A DNA stretch of 64,000 nt from Chrysemys picta bellii (GCF_011386835.1 NC_088792.1:237259894-237323893); one strand, 5' to 3'. Positions 43,870-56,200 are shown, counted from the stretch's first letter. Numbers and translations: made by a program. Notes: a model not told the origin generated them from the letters alone.

Positions 43870-44060
43870 TATATAGATGTCAGAGTGTTGTGATGGGCAA
43901 CTCCTCCTCCTTCCAAGAGTTTTTACTTTTAGAATTGCACAAGAATCGATCCGTCTTATCCCTTTTCAACATTTATATGAGACTTCTTGGACAATTTGTT
44001 ACGTGCTACAAGCTCCAATGCCATCAATACACAGACAACACCTAGCTTTAAGTCTTAGTT
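43870..44060 (+). pseudogene. Short non-LTR reverse transcriptase fragment
   Basis: Translation VVMGNSSSFQEFLL..., then SVLSLFNIYMRLLGQFVTCY and CHQYTDNT resembles the SVLSPLLFNIYM...GxRCHQYADDTQ segment of a LINE family distinct from the CR1 copies here. The catalytic YADD is degraded to YTDN. Only about 65 codons survive, with no 3' end. Confidence 0.55.
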
Positions 44061-44541
44061 CCAATGAATCTAGTCACATATAAAGATATGCTGATTCTTG
44101 TCTAGATCCCAGCCTACTCTAAAACTGAATGAGCAAGGTTGAAAGGTTTTGGTTTTGTTTTGCTTTTTTAAGTTTAATTGAAAAACTGTTTTGATGCAAA
44201 AAATCTCAACCAACCAACCAAAAAAACCAACAACAACCTACCACCCAAAGTCCAAAGAAACACATAAAACCCTACAACCTTTTGAGTATTTTATACTCAC
44301 ATACCCTTTCCATTTTTATTGGATCCTAGGTTGTCTGGTGGGGCTGCCCAGATATAGGTTCTTCACCACAAACCTCCCCAAATAATTTCCTTCCTCTAAA
44401 AGTTGTCTTTGATCATTTGTTGCATCCTATCTAGCCATTTTAGCTGCCATGGTGATAGACTTCAACAGCAACTGATTTTACTTAAATATATATGGAATCT
44501 TTACAATAGAATAAATTAATCTCTTCATTTCAATCTTTATA
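44061..44541. other. AT-rich stretch before the DIRS-like element
   Basis: A low-complexity (AACC)n-like part lies at about 44208-44240. No feature recognised. Confidence 0.35.
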
Positions 44542-44899
44542 GTTCTTCTTCGAGTGATTGCACATGTGCATTCCACTCTAAATGTGTGCATACCCTGAGC
44601 ACAGTCACCAGAAAAATTTCTCTCAGTGGTACCCATCAGGGCAGCTCGAATGCCTTCTCGTGCCACACGCTCATAGGACTGGCATAAAGCACCCCGCTGA
44701 TCCTGTGCCCCCTCAGTTCCTTATCGCCTGTGACAGTTGCTGGAACTGTTATCCTTACTTTGGCAAGCTCTCTCAGTAGTCTTGTTTTTTGTATATTTGT
44801 ACATAATTAGTTATTTCTAAATAGTTAGTCAGTTTTAGTATAAGTTTGTAACTTACTGAGTTAAGGGAGTTTTTGTTCATTACCTTGATCACCAGGCTT

Positions 44900-46700
44900 C
44901 AAGCCCATGCTTCCTGCAACAAGGCTGAGCGATCCGCACTCAATCTGCCTGAAGTGCCAGGGAGATTCTCACAAGGGGGACTGCTGCCAAACCTGCAGAG
45001 ATTTTAAGCCTTGCACAAAGAAGTAATGGGAGACCAGGCTGAAATTTTTGCTCATGGGGCGGCACTGAGACCTCCATCTGAGCCAGGCCAATCTGACTGC
45101 ACAGAATGCCTCGGCATTGGTAAGGAATGCTCGTCCTACTTTACTAGCGTCCCAGCACCATTCACCCTCCACAGTGCCTAGGAAAAGGCAAAAAAAACAA
45201 AACAGCTGGTCAAGAGAGGATGATCTCCTGCACTGAAGATGGCCAGGCATGAGGATCAGAGTAGAGTGCAACCTAAGTGAGGGCAGTCCTCTGTCTCAGT
45301 ACTGCAGAAGTCAGCATCGTTGACTCAGGCACTTACGCAGGTACCATTGAGTCTGATACTGGATGAGACTACATCTGCGATATAGTATGGTACCTACACT
45401 ATCTCAGTGCCGATCTCGCCAGAGGCGTTTGCTGCTGCCAGAGACCTTCTATCACTGTTGGTACCAGTATCACTGGCAGTACAAAAGTCAGCAGTATCAG
45501 TGCAGGTGATCAGAAAGGAACCCATCGGTTCTGGTCATTGTTCAGTACCAGCCCTTTGGTACCATCTTCACCACTGCACCCGTCTCTGGCACTAGTGGGA
45601 TCCACACCTCCATGGTCACCGGATAGAGTCGTCTGACTCAGAAGAGGTCTAGTCTTACTCCTCTTGTTCGAGGAGTCATCCCCGCTGCTCCCCCAGACAC
45701 TCCTACCCTTCCATGGACCTGGAACAGGGGTAGCATTGAGTGCATGGTCAGGTCATCATTGGGGACCTATGCTTGTCCAGTGGACATTTTGGAACCCAGG
45801 GGGTTTCTCCCCAGTTTTCGGAGCTTACTCTAGGTGCTCCTATTTGGTGGCCTCAGAACGAAGGGCATCACCATCCAATCTAACTGCAACCAGCCTGGAC
45901 TCAGGTACTGAGCCTGGCACAGAATTACAGGAGACTGTTCAATGGGATCCTGCCAGGAAGAAAGAAAGGGAGAATGTCCTCAACTGGTGCTGTCCTCCTC
46001 CTCCTCCTCCTCCTCCCCTGACGAGGCTGTTTCAGGAGCGGGCGTGTCACATCCTCCGGATGACTATAAGGCTCACCAAGAGTTGTTGAAAAGGATGGCC
46101 TTAAATCTGGGCAAACAGGTGGAGTTAATGAAAGAATCCTCCCACAGCTTAGTTGACATTTTAGCTGCTGTGAGCACTTCAGGGGTAGCCCTGCCTCTCA
46201 ATGAGGCCATTATGGACCCTGTTAAAGCCGTATGTCAGACCCCTGCATCCCTCCCATTTCAAAAAGTGTCACAGTCAGAATAAAAATTGCCCCCCCCAAT
46301 GGGGGTAACATAAATATGTCAGAAAAGGGCGGAGCGAAAGTACTTTGTTTCTGCCTAGGGTTATGAGTTCTTGTACACCCTTATCCCTCTCCATCCCCCG
46401 GGAGCCCTGGTAGTATTCAGTGCCAGTGAAAGAGAACTACAGGGTCATCAGAGTGAAACCCCAAAAGCAAAGGACTCCAAGAAATTGGATTTGTTCAGTA
46501 GAAAAGTTTATTCTACTAGGGGGTTACAACTCAGGATTACAAACCAGCAGGTGCTGCTGGGCAGATATGATTTCAACATGTGGGATTCCATGCAGAAGTT
46601 CAAGAACTTGCTCCCACAAGAGGCCAGGTAAGAGTTCTCTTTATTGGTGGATGAGGGAAAATCAGTATTGAGGGCATTGTTGCAAGCTGCTTTGGATGCG
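44900..46700 (+). pseudogene. DIRS gag-like region
   Basis: A set of broken frames between the left terminus and the RT. Short patches look coding, for example SLKCQGDSHKGDCCQTCRDF (Cys-rich, about 44950-45005), GAVSHPPDDYKAHQELLKRM (about 46040-46095) and LLGRYDFNMWDSMQKFKN (about 46555-46608). No stretch exceeds about 110 codons. Identity rests on position and style rather than a named domain. Confidence 0.5.
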
Positions 46701-47099
46701 TCTGACTTGATGGCCAGGTCCATGGCTTTGGCAGTGGCTATGCGCAGGAGTTCATGGCTTCAATCCTCAGGTCTCCCACAGGAGGTCCAGCAAACCCTTT
46801 AGCACCTACTTTTTGAGGGAGTTTTTCAGAACAGACTGATGTGAAGCTTCATGGGTTAAAAGACTCCAGGGAGACCCTTAAGTCACTTGGTTTGTACACA
46901 CCAGCAACTTCAAGGAAGCACAACAGGCCCCAACAGCTTGTTTGATATTCTGTCCATCAGGATCCACAGAGAAAAGAAGCAGGGATTTTCGATGTAAGTC
47001 AGCACCTCTTCTACTTCAACGTCAAAGCCTGCCCCACCCAGACATCCTGGGGGTTCTAAATAAGTGTTTTGATGGGACATTCGAGGACTCTGTACCAGT

Positions 47100-48230
47100 T
47101 CCCATGATGCCAAGCCCTGTTTCTCCTTTGTTTACAAACTGACTTTCCCTCTTCTGCAGTGCAGGGTCCCGTATCACCATGGACCGTTGAGTGTTGAGCA
47201 TGGTGGAAGTGGGATATACCCTCCAGTTTATTTCCACTCCTCCTTCCTCCCCTCCGTCCCCATCCTTCTCCAGGGACCCCTCTCATGAAGAACTTCTGGT
47301 CCAAGAGGTTCTATCTCTCCTTTGGGTGGGAGTTGTGGAAGAGGTTCCATAGAATTTAAGGGGGAAAGGGCTCTACTCCCACTATTTCCAATCCCAAAAG
47401 CCAAGGGAAGTCCCTCACTGATTCTAGACCTGCACAAACTTAACAGAAAATAAAGTTCCACATGGTCACCCTGGCATCCATTATCCCTTCCCTGGATCCC
47501 GAGGACTGGTACACTACCCTCAATTTAAGACACATTTTTTCGTATATAGATGTACCAAGATCACATACGTTTCCTCAGATCTGTAGTGAACCACTCGCAT
47601 TACCAATTCATGGTCCTCCCGTTCAGCCTATCTGCAGCTCCATGGGTGTTTACAAAATGTATGCCGGTAGTGTCAGTCTTTCTGAGGATGTTAGGGATGC
47701 AGGTCTACCCTTATCTGGATGACTGACTAATCAAGGGTCGGTCCTGGGCTCAGGTAGCATCCAGCATTCAACTCATCCAGTCACCGTTCAAGGCCCTAGG
47801 CCTTCTTATAAAGGGGGAGAAATCTACCCTCACTCTGGTGCAGAGGATAGAGTTTATTGGCGTGGTGTTCGACTCTACTCAGGTCAGGACCTACCTCCCA
47901 GAGGGAAGTTTCCAGTCAATCACATTCCTGATAACACACCTCAAAGGTCATCCCATCACAACAGCCCAAAATTGCATGAGGCTTTTAGGGCACATGGCTT
48001 CATGCACTTATGTGGTACAACGTGCCAGGTTACACCTCAGGCCCCTCCAGATGTGGTTGGCCTCAGTGTACTCCCCAAACCGCCACCATCTGGACACTAC
48101 ACTCACAGTATCTCCATAGGGTCTTTGTCTCCCTCAATTGGTGGTTGGATCCTCTCACTGTTTGTGCAGGCGTTCCTTTTATATGCCCTCACTTGACAAT
48201 GGCTCTAGTCGCAGGCGCAAAATGAGCTGG
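47100..48230 (+). pseudogene. DIRS reverse transcriptase, stop after catalytic motif
   Basis: Readable blocks: MVTLASIIPSLDPEDWYTTL (47464-47523), where the last part precedes the first catalytic Asp region (here decayed to NLRHIFSYIDV). Then comes the catalytic YPYLDD at 47706-47723, followed at once by TGA (47724-47726) where a Trp codon would be expected. Next is VQRIEFIGVVFDSTQVRTYL (47836-47895) and LRLL-type GHMASCTYVVQRARLHLRPL (47990-48050). So YLDD survives but the next codon is a stop. Confidence 0.75.
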
Positions 48231-48699
48231 CAGCTTGCCTCAGCAGGACTTTTTCCAGTTACCACGAGTGGTCCCTTTGTCCAGCTGTGGTGAGGGGCAT
48301 TTTCAAGAAATGGCGGATTCCCCAGACAGACCAATTTGCAATCCAGTAGAAAGTGTCATCAATTCTGCTCCCTACATGGCCACAGTCTGGGGGCTATCAT
48401 GGATGTCTTTCTGCTACCATGGACAAAACACCTTTACTACGCTTTCCCTCCCATCCCGCTCTTGAATGGAGTACTGTTAAAAATCAAGCGGGACCAAGAC
48501 TGGGTCATTCTGATAGCCCTAGCATGGCCCTGTCACACTGGTTCGCCACTCTGCAATGCTTCTCAGTAGTGACCCCAATCTCACTTCCATTACACCCAGA
48601 CCTGATCTCTAAGGATCACGGTTCACTGCTCCATATAAACCTGAGCTCCCCTCCCTAACAGCCTGGAAGCTTCATGACTAAATCCCAGAGAGCAGGCTT

Positions 48700-51185
48700 G
48701 CTCGGAGTAGGTTTGTCAGGTCCTACTAGGTAATAGGAAGCCTCCACCAGGGCTACTTACCTTTCAAAACGGAAATGGTTTTCTGTCTGGGCATCCCAAC
48801 ACAGGGTCTCGACCACACGGTCATCCTTACAAGAAATTCTCAAATATCTATTGCACCTGAAGCTGCAAGGCTTAGCTATCTCCTCTATCAAGGTTCACCT
48901 TGATCAGCCTTCCATTCCTGGTTGGATAACCAGTCCTTGTTTGCACATAACATGTCTGTTCGATTCCTGAAGGGCCTAGAAAGGCTTTGCCCTCAAGTAA
49001 GAGAGCCAGTTCCTCCCTGGCACCGGAACTTGGTCTTATTAAAGCTCATGGGCCCTCCATTTAAACCATTGGCAATGTGCTTCTTATTGTATCTGTCCTG
49101 AAAAGTAGTTTTCTTAGGCCATATGTACACTACACAGTTTTGTCGGCAAAAGGCAGCTTTTCTCAACAAAACAGTGGAGGTGTACACACTATGATGCCCC
49201 TCCCATCGACAAAACTCTCCTGCTTTGCTGACTTGATGAGAGGCGTAGAGCTTTTTACGGCAAAGTTAGATTGACACAGCATCAGTGTAAACGCTGCATC
49301 TGTTACGTCAGTGTAACTGGCCTGCAGGAGGTATCCCACAATGCCCACCATGACCGCTCTGCTCACTGTTTTGAACTCTGCTGCTTTGCATCCAGCTACA
49401 CAGGCATGCGCCCCTCTCCTCTCAAAGCTCCCCTTTCAAATTTTGAAACTGCTCAGCGTGGAGAACTCACATAGCTACTAACCAGCTGAGCATGCTGGCT
49501 CTTGGCAGCAAACAAACTCCTGCCTGGACTACAGGGGAGGGGTTGGGTTTCTTGGTCTGTGGGGAAAAGAGGCTGTGGGAGAACTTGAGGGAATCACGGA
49601 ATCAAAACATTAATGCAGAATCCCGTTCTCCTCAGCACTAGGACCGCAGCGGCAGGCAGGCAGGACGAAGTGCTCCTGGGGCAGAGAGAGACTGCTTTGC
49701 TGTGCAGAGCCAGAGTGAGGCAGGGGCTGATGTTGGGTGTCCCCTTCTACTGCTGGTGTACCAGTCTCCACTGAGCTGGGGTGGGGGAATGGGGACACTA
49801 ACTGGCTGTACACCAGCTTCTGCCTCAGGATTGGTTGCTTCCAGCTGCTGTCTGAACTTAAAGAGACAGTGTGCCAACACATTCACTCGCCCCCAACACA
49901 CACAGTTCCTCAACATGCTGTCTCTCTCTCTCACACATACACACTCCCCCCAACACACACATACACTCCCTGTCACGCACTCTGCACCCTACCCCCATAC
50001 ACACGTACACAGTTTTGTGGGCTTCTTGTGTTAGTGTTCAGCCATGTCAGTTTGGTCATATTACCGAGTGCTACTTTTAAAAGTGATTTCAAATTTGTTA
50101 CTTTTTGGGCACACACAGCAATCATTACAAGGTTCATAGCACAGTGCAAGCAAACAATGCCAGGCTCAGCACACTACAGCAACACACATTATTGTGGCTC
50201 ATTGTTAATATGCTCCATCAAGGCATTCCCCAGCCGAATAGCCCCCCCAATGGGCTCCTTTTATAGCCTTGTGTTCATAATGCACAGCACAATACTGAAC
50301 AGCAGTGCAGGAACCATATTTTCTGACCGAGATGGCTGGTTTGCAGGTTACCAGGGCACTTGAAAAGCAGCTGGCAATCTAGTAGGATGCCCATGGAATG
50401 ATGGAATTGAGAAACCCTCATCATGTGACGCTGTACCTGCCCCATGAGCCATTGCAAACCCTTCCCAAAGCACCCTGCGGCCAGCTGCACAGTAGGATAG
50501 CTACCCACAGTGCACTGCTCTCTGTCGATGCAAGAGCTGCTATTGTGGATGCGCTCCACCAACACAAGGAGCATAGTGTGGACATCCAACAGCCGTTTAA
50601 TTATAGTGGTGGCTGTATGTCAGCATAACTTGCGTTGACAAAACTTTGTAGTGTAGCCAAGGCCTATGTGGCCATCAATTTGGCCAGAAGGGTCTCAGAG
50701 CTCCGTGACCTCACATCTAGAGCCTCTGTACACCCCTTTAAAAATAAGGTGCAGTTACATCCTCACCACAGTTTCCTCTCAAAAGTGGTTTCGCAATTTC
50801 ATAGCAATCAAGCAATCTACCTTCCTGTCTTTTACCCGAAGCCACATGCAAATAGGAAGAAACAGTGCCTTCACTCACTGGACATTAGATGAGCCCTAGT
50901 TTTCTACATAGAAAGGACTAAACCATTCCAAAAGTCCATCCAACTTGTTCATAGTGGTAGCAGGCAGGATGAAGAGTCTCCCAATCTTCACAGACAATTT
51001 TGTCCTGGATCACTTCATGCATTTGTACTTGTTACAGTCAAGTGGGTGTTCTGCCTTCGGCTATCCTGACTGCTCATTCCACAAACTTGCAAGATTCTTC
51101 AGCAACATAGCTAGTGCAGATTCAGAATATTTGTAAAGCAGCAACCTGGTCATCAGTGAACACATTCTCCTCCCACTATGCCATC
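48700..51185 (+). pseudogene. DIRS tyrosine recombinase, split by a DNA transposon
   Basis: Left part to 49116 (NVLLIVSVLKSSFL). Right part from 50665 with VAINLARRVSELRDL, the box with the first catalytic Arg, and LPVFYPKPHANRKKQCLHSL, DIRRALVFYIERTKPFQKSI in a neighbouring frame. The C-terminal KAATWSSVNTFSSHYAI lies at about 51135-51185. The segment with the HxxR box appears deleted or unreadable. In active DIRS elements this enzyme inserts circular DNA, in place of an integrase. Confidence 0.7.
49117..50664. mobile_element. 1.55-kb non-autonomous DNA transposon in DIRS
   Basis: Left end GGCCATATGTACACTACACA then GTTTTGTCGGC. Right end, inverted, GGCCTTGGCTACACTACAAA then GTTTTGTCAA. It cuts the recombinase ORF of the DIRS element, whose reading resumes on the other side. 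Left flank TTA, right flank TAT: either a 2-bp TA duplication or a damaged TTA. Ends match the small element at 5265-5494. No transposase is seen. The interior has CT/CA microsatellites at about 49920-50005 and CpG-poor unique sequence. Confidence 0.75.
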
Positions 51186-51600
51186 ACTCAGCAGTCCAGA
51201 GATGATTGGAAATTTAGTTAGCTGTCCTGCAATCAGTGTGACCATGAACTCCAATCCCTCCACCTAATCAACTGTTGGGAGTTACTTAGAGTGGAATGCA
51301 TATGTGCAATCACTTGAAGAAGAAAAAATGGTAACTTACCTTCCATAACTGTTTTTCTTCACGATATGTTGCATCATAACCCACCGTCCTGCCCTCGACA
51401 TTGGAGTTTCTGGAAAGGAGGTGTGGAGTCGGCTGGGAACTTTATACCGGTGCTATGAGCGCGGCGCACCAGAGAGCACTCAAGCTGCCCCAATTGGTAC
51501 CACTGCGGGAAAATTTTTCAGCAGCTGTGCTCAGGGCACACACACACACACTTACAGTGGAATGGACATGTGCAACACATCTCAAAGAACAACAGTTATG

Positions 51601-52414
51601 GAAGTTAGTAACCATTTTTTAAAATATTTTTGACCAAATGCTAGGCAGCATGGACAGCTTAATATAAGAGATACTAATTGCTACTCAGTGCCTTCTATTA
51701 TAATTTCCAAAAGAAATAGGTTTTTATACCCTTGAGACTGTTTTTATAGACATAGAGTTGACTTGACACATATTTTATTTGCATACCTTGGAGATCACTT
51801 GCCACTCGCCAGACAATTACAAATGAGATTTGAGATCACAGAAACGATTAATTTACAAAGCAGTGTGGGTAGTCAGGGAGGATGTATGAGTTTCTAGCAT
51901 TGAACATTGACCAGTTGGCAAACAAAAGATAGGGCTGAGCTGTCCATAGATGGATCGTGAGGGACAGGGTTAGCAAATATGGATTCTGGAGAGAAAGAAC
52001 ATGGACTGAGGAAGCTGTGTGTTTCAGAAGATGATAGAATGGGTCTGATTTAGGGAGACTAGAGTCAATTTTTTATTAATAGCTAGTGGCAAGGTCAAAA
52101 GATGAGGAGAAACATAAAATAGTATAAGATATTTATGTTGAGAGTTCCTAGAGATTAAATGAGATTATAAATGGGTAGGTCAGCAGCTGCTATAATTTAT
52201 CCATTCTTTATTTTCAGCAAGAAACATTATCCTCCTGTCCTGGACCCTACCGGATCACATTCAACCCTGGACTAAACAGATGTAATTCCTATTAAAGTAA
52301 ATAGTAACTGCAAGCTTATTACATGGTTGAATTTTATCTATGTTTTTTAGAGGCTTTAACCCCAACATACTGACCAAAGTGTTCCTATTTTGGGTAAGTA
52401 ATAAAATGTACTTA
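51601..52414. other. AT-rich stretch, nothing recognised
   Basis: About 0.8 kb with no supported feature. It follows the right terminus of the DIRS-like element. Confidence 0.4.
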
Positions 52415-52831
52415 CAGTAGACCCTGAGACTTATGAACACTTTGGGAATGGAAATATTTGCAACTCTGAACGAAACGTTATGGCCGTTCTTTCAAAAGTT
52501 TACAGCTGAACATTGATTTATACAGCTTTGAAACTTTACTCTGCAGAAGCAAAATGCTGCTTTTAACTATCCTAATTTAAATGAAAGAAGCACAGAAACA
52601 GTTTCCTTACCTTGTCAAATCTTTTTTTAAACTTTCTCTTCATTTTTTTTAGTAGTTTATATTTAACACAGTACTGTACTATATTTCCTTTTTAAAAATT
52701 ATTATTATTATTATTATTTATTATTTTGGTCTCTGCTGCTGCTTGATTGAGTACTTCCGGTTCCAAATGAGGTGTGTGGTTGACCAATCAGTTTGTAACT
52801 CTGGGGTTCATAACTCTGAGGTTATACTGTA
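52413..52831. mobile_element. Tigger/pogo-type MITE, TA duplication
   Basis: 415 bp (52415-52829) flanked by TA. Ends CAGTAGACCCTGAGACTTAT then GAAC, and, inverted, CAGTATAACCTCAGAGTTAT then GAAC. An (ATT)n run lies at about 52698-52725. It is non-coding. The CAGTA...CTTATGAAC terminus and TA duplication match Tigger/pogo-derived elements of vertebrates. Confidence 0.82.
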
Positions 52832-54168
52832 CTGTGAATATGAAAATTTGACCAAGTTTGACAATTATTCTCCCACTTGTTACTAGTAAGGAAATATGAA
52901 GCCAGCAGCAGCTAAGTAGAAATGATGTGACCTTTGTTTAATTTTTCTGCCCCTTCTGTGGAAGGGAAGCACCAGAGTGAAATTTACCAGAATAATGACA
53001 GTTCACTGCAGTTGCTGCTGAGGATCTGCTGTGGAGCAACAGAAGTAAATCAGTTCTGTCTTCATCTGTTCTAGGGTGGGAGGAATCAATAGAAAAATAA
53101 TATTTTGTTTGCTTGTTTTTAGTTGGGGCATAGTCCTGGGTATCAGAGTGTGTGAATCAGTGCACAATAACACAAATGGAGCTAGTATGTTTCTTTTATC
53201 CAGTTTTCTATTAATATTATCACACTGCATTAATTTGAATGTTGTAATCAATCAGACTTCATATTTCTTGGAAACCATGTCTTTTCTGACATGTGTTTAA
53301 GTAAATGCAACATAATGGTAGAGAATGTATTTTTTTGTGTGCACTGCATATAGCATTACATTTATACATGTTGCTGTTTCCATATGAAATTGGCTAAAGA
53401 AAAACATTCTCCCCTTACACTGTGTTCTCGCTGAATTTGTATTGAAACAAACAAAACATTACTAATTCTAGTTGGTATTATGCAGTTTTATTACATATAA
53501 TTGATATAATATGTGCTAACATTACTTTTTCATTTCTGACTGCCAGGCAGGCTCTCAAAATAAAACTTATTGATAGCATGAGCGACTAAACCCTGTTTTT
53601 GACCTGACTTCAGCAACTAATCTTATTCCTTGTTTTTCTATCCTTATGGTACTTCCATCCCCCACAAATAATTAGTAACATTTGAATTCAATGAATAGTC
53701 AGGTTCTTGGAGGGAAGTTTGTTTTTCATCTAGTTAATTAATTTGGATAACATGCAGAACCTAGAACTTGCCTTTACTGTTCTCTTTATTATACAAGCTT
53801 TTGTTGATTATTACAGTACTTGGGAAATAACATTAGCATCTGTACTATAGGAATAGTTCTTCACTTGGGAAAAAAGAGGGATGTTCCAACTGATCCTGCA
53901 AAAGCCAAGTACCAAATGATGCCTTTGTATGAGTTAGATTTCCTTGCACCTTTTCTCTGTAGAGGATGACTTAACTGTACAAATATTAAACCTCTCTTTC
54001 ATTTCCATTATGGTAGCCATTAGGGGCCTACCGGTAATTAGTTATGTAGTCCTTTAGATCTGTAGTAGGTGAATACAAAACTCTACCAAATCAGAATGAT
54101 TGCTCTTTACGAGGTGTAAATGAATAAACAAATGCAAACCAGTGGTAGGCTCCAAGTTTGTGGGGAAC
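52832..54168. other. AT-rich stretch, nothing recognised
   Basis: About 1.3 kb, AT-rich. No repeat termini, domains or RNA genes seen. Confidence 0.4.
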
Positions 54169-54365
54169 TACACCTCTACCCCGATATAACGTTGTCCTCG
54201 GGAGCCAAAAAAAATCTTACTGCGTTTATAGGTGAAACCGCGTTATATCGAACTTGCTTTGATCCGTCGGAGTATGAAGCCCTGCCCCCCCCCGGAGCAC
54301 TGCTTTACCGTGTTATATCCGAATTCATGTTATATCGGGTCGTGTTATATCGGGGTAGAGGTGTA
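54169..54365. mobile_element. 193-bp MITE with perfect 20-bp TIRs, TA duplication
   Basis: Element 54171-54363, TA on both sides. The first 20 bp (CACCTCTACCCCGATATAAC) and the last 20 bp are exact reverse complements. More CGTTATATCG/CGATATAACG-like phrases inside make further inverted pairs. It is non-coding and of Tc1/mariner-superfamily type by its TA duplication. The exact TIRs suggest it is younger than the other miniature elements here. Confidence 0.88.
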
Positions 54366-54402
54366 CTTATCTTCAGTAGAAATGTAACTTGTCCACAGTA
54401 AA

Positions 54403-54534
54403 CTTTAAAGCTCCAAAAAAAAGAAGAACAGGAGTACTTGTGGCACCTTAGAGACTAACACCACAAGTACTCCTGTTCTTCTTTTTGCGGATACAGACTA
54501 ACACGGCTGTTACTCTGAAACCTTTAAAGCTCCA
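54403..54534 (+). mobile_element. Penelope-like fold-back insertion with 13-bp TSD
   Basis: CTTTAAAGCTCCA at 54403-54415 and 54522-54534 brackets 106 bp. Arms of about 25 bp (AGAAGAACAGGAGTACTTGT then GG, and its reverse complement) surround a 17-nt loop (CACCTTAGAGACTAACA). The right arm alone continues into the tail TTGCGGATACAGACTAACAC, GGCTGTTACTCTGAAAC. The tail type is the same as at 39315. Confidence 0.9.
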
Positions 54535-55744
54535 GTAGCTTTGATATCCTTCAGTTTACTTTCTGTACTGAGGATGTATATCAGGGTAGACAATAGGCAG
54601 ACTGGGGGCCAAATCCGGACCACCAGATGCTTTTGAATGAATGGTATAATATAATTATATGGCAACTAATCAAAGGTGTGAGGGAACCTTGCAAAAGAGA
54701 CAAGGATCCTACCCTAAAGAGTTTGCAATCCAGAGTTTGAATGAATGATAGTGAGAGCAAATTAAAGGGGGAAATAGGATAGATTTGGATTGGGTCATAT
54801 AAATTATATGATGTGGTGACACAGTGAGTTATGATTCAATTAGTAAACGAATATATTAATTTTATTCACCTCTTCTAGGCTTTGTGGCAGAAATTAGTTT
54901 AAGAAAGGATTTTGTATGAGGAAAAGATGGTTGCTTGGCAAACAGTCTTTGAATTGTACAGGAGTTAAAATTTGTCTTGGTCGGTTTCCAAAAGCTATAT
55001 CCTGAAGGAAACTGGGTTACTAATACACTATAGAACCTTCAGCCTCTAGTTCAGTCTAAACTTCTAATAAAAGTAAGAAATCTTCTTTCTGTTTTTTTAG
55101 CAGTTGCTTGGGGCTACTCTTTCAAAAGTTTGATTTCTGTTTTATTTTGATAAATATTGTGTTACCGTGTGCATTTGTTGAGTGCTTAGAAAAATTAGAA
55201 GTGTAAAAATATGTAGAAAATTGGCCAATAGAGCTTGATGGGGTAAGGAAAACGTGGATTATGACCTGTGGTAAATATTGGTATTTTGGAATGGATCTCA
55301 AGATAACTTTTAAAGCCTTGATTTTATATGTATTATTCTCACTGCAGGTAAAACTGAGGATTCTACAATCCTGCACAGATGGTCTGAGTGATCAGAAGCT
55401 AATGAGAATATTGCTTATTTGGATCCTAAACTGCTGAAAGCTGACCAGATAATTAATGGAAGAGCCTTGGTAGTGAATTGCTATATATTAACTTTTTTGT
55501 AATTTTTTTTATTGTAGCTAAGCTTATTGAGTCTTTATTGCTTACTAAATTAGTTTCATACTTTTTTGTCAATTTTTATATCTATATATAAATATATTTA
55601 AAAATATTGCTTATTTAGTTAGGTTTTCATTTTAAAATCTATGATTGTTATTGACTCTCAAAATAGTCCCTAAATTAGATTAATCACCATTTTTATTTCC
55701 TCCCCCCAAAACTATTTTCAGAAGAGTGGTTGCACTACATTTGG
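54535..55744. other. AT-rich stretch, nothing recognised
   Basis: About 1.2 kb. No domain-bearing frame or repeat end could be supported. Confidence 0.4.
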
Positions 55745-56195
55745 AAATTCAAATACAGTAAGAGCTACAAGAATGATTGAAGGTTTGAAAACCTACCTCA
55801 CAGTGAGACACTAACGAAACTCAATAGATTTAGCTCGACAGTGAGGAGTTTAAGAGGTGACTTGATTATAGTCTGTAGATACCTACACTGGGAGAAGATT
55901 TCTGATAGTAGAGAGTTCTTTAATCTAGCAAAAGCATAACAAGATGAAATGACAGGGAGTGAAGCTAGACAAATTCAAACTTGAAATAAGGTGCAAATAT
56001 TTTACAGAGCGTATATAACCATTGGAACAAATTATGTAGCGATTTGGGAGTGAGGGGGTGGGGGGCGATTCTCTATCACTTGAATTCTCTAAAAGGTGTG
56101 TGCTAGCTCAGCCAGGAATTTTGGATTTGATACCGGTGTCATGTAGGAAGTCAGACTAGATTCACAATACTCCCTTAAATCTTAAAATCTATGAA
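55745..56195 (+). mobile_element. 3' end of a CR1/L2-type LINE
   Basis: Parallel to the 3' part of the LINE at 34320-36715. Shared: AACTCAATAGATTTAG.., TTTAAGAGGTGACTTGATTA and TAACCATTGGAACA, with a final ATCTTAAAATCTATGAATCA. The RT thumb and 3' UTR only, without an open frame. Confidence 0.7.
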
Positions 56196-56200
56196 TCACT

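Larger units (their letters stand above)
44542..51600 (+). mobile_element. DIRS-like (tyrosine-recombinase) retrotransposon, near full-length, decayed
   Basis: Left terminus 44542-44582 (GTTCTTCTTCGAGTGATTGC, ACATGTGCATTCCACTC). Its reverse complement appears twice on the right: at 51286-51324 (close match) and at 51556-51596 (more diverged, the outer end). Inverted termini plus an internal complementary copy are the known DIRS layout. Order inside: gag-like region (about 44900-46700), RT (47100-48230), RNase H-like stretch, tyrosine recombinase (48700-51185). Without the transposon at 49117-50664 the length is about 5.5 kb, normal for DIRS. Many stops. It integrates by recombinase, and no TSD is expected. 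Confidence 0.82.

Noticed and set aside
49700..50360. Plus-strand frames of about 110-210 codons
   Set aside because: They run across CT/CA microsatellites inside a non-autonomous transposon and have no domain.
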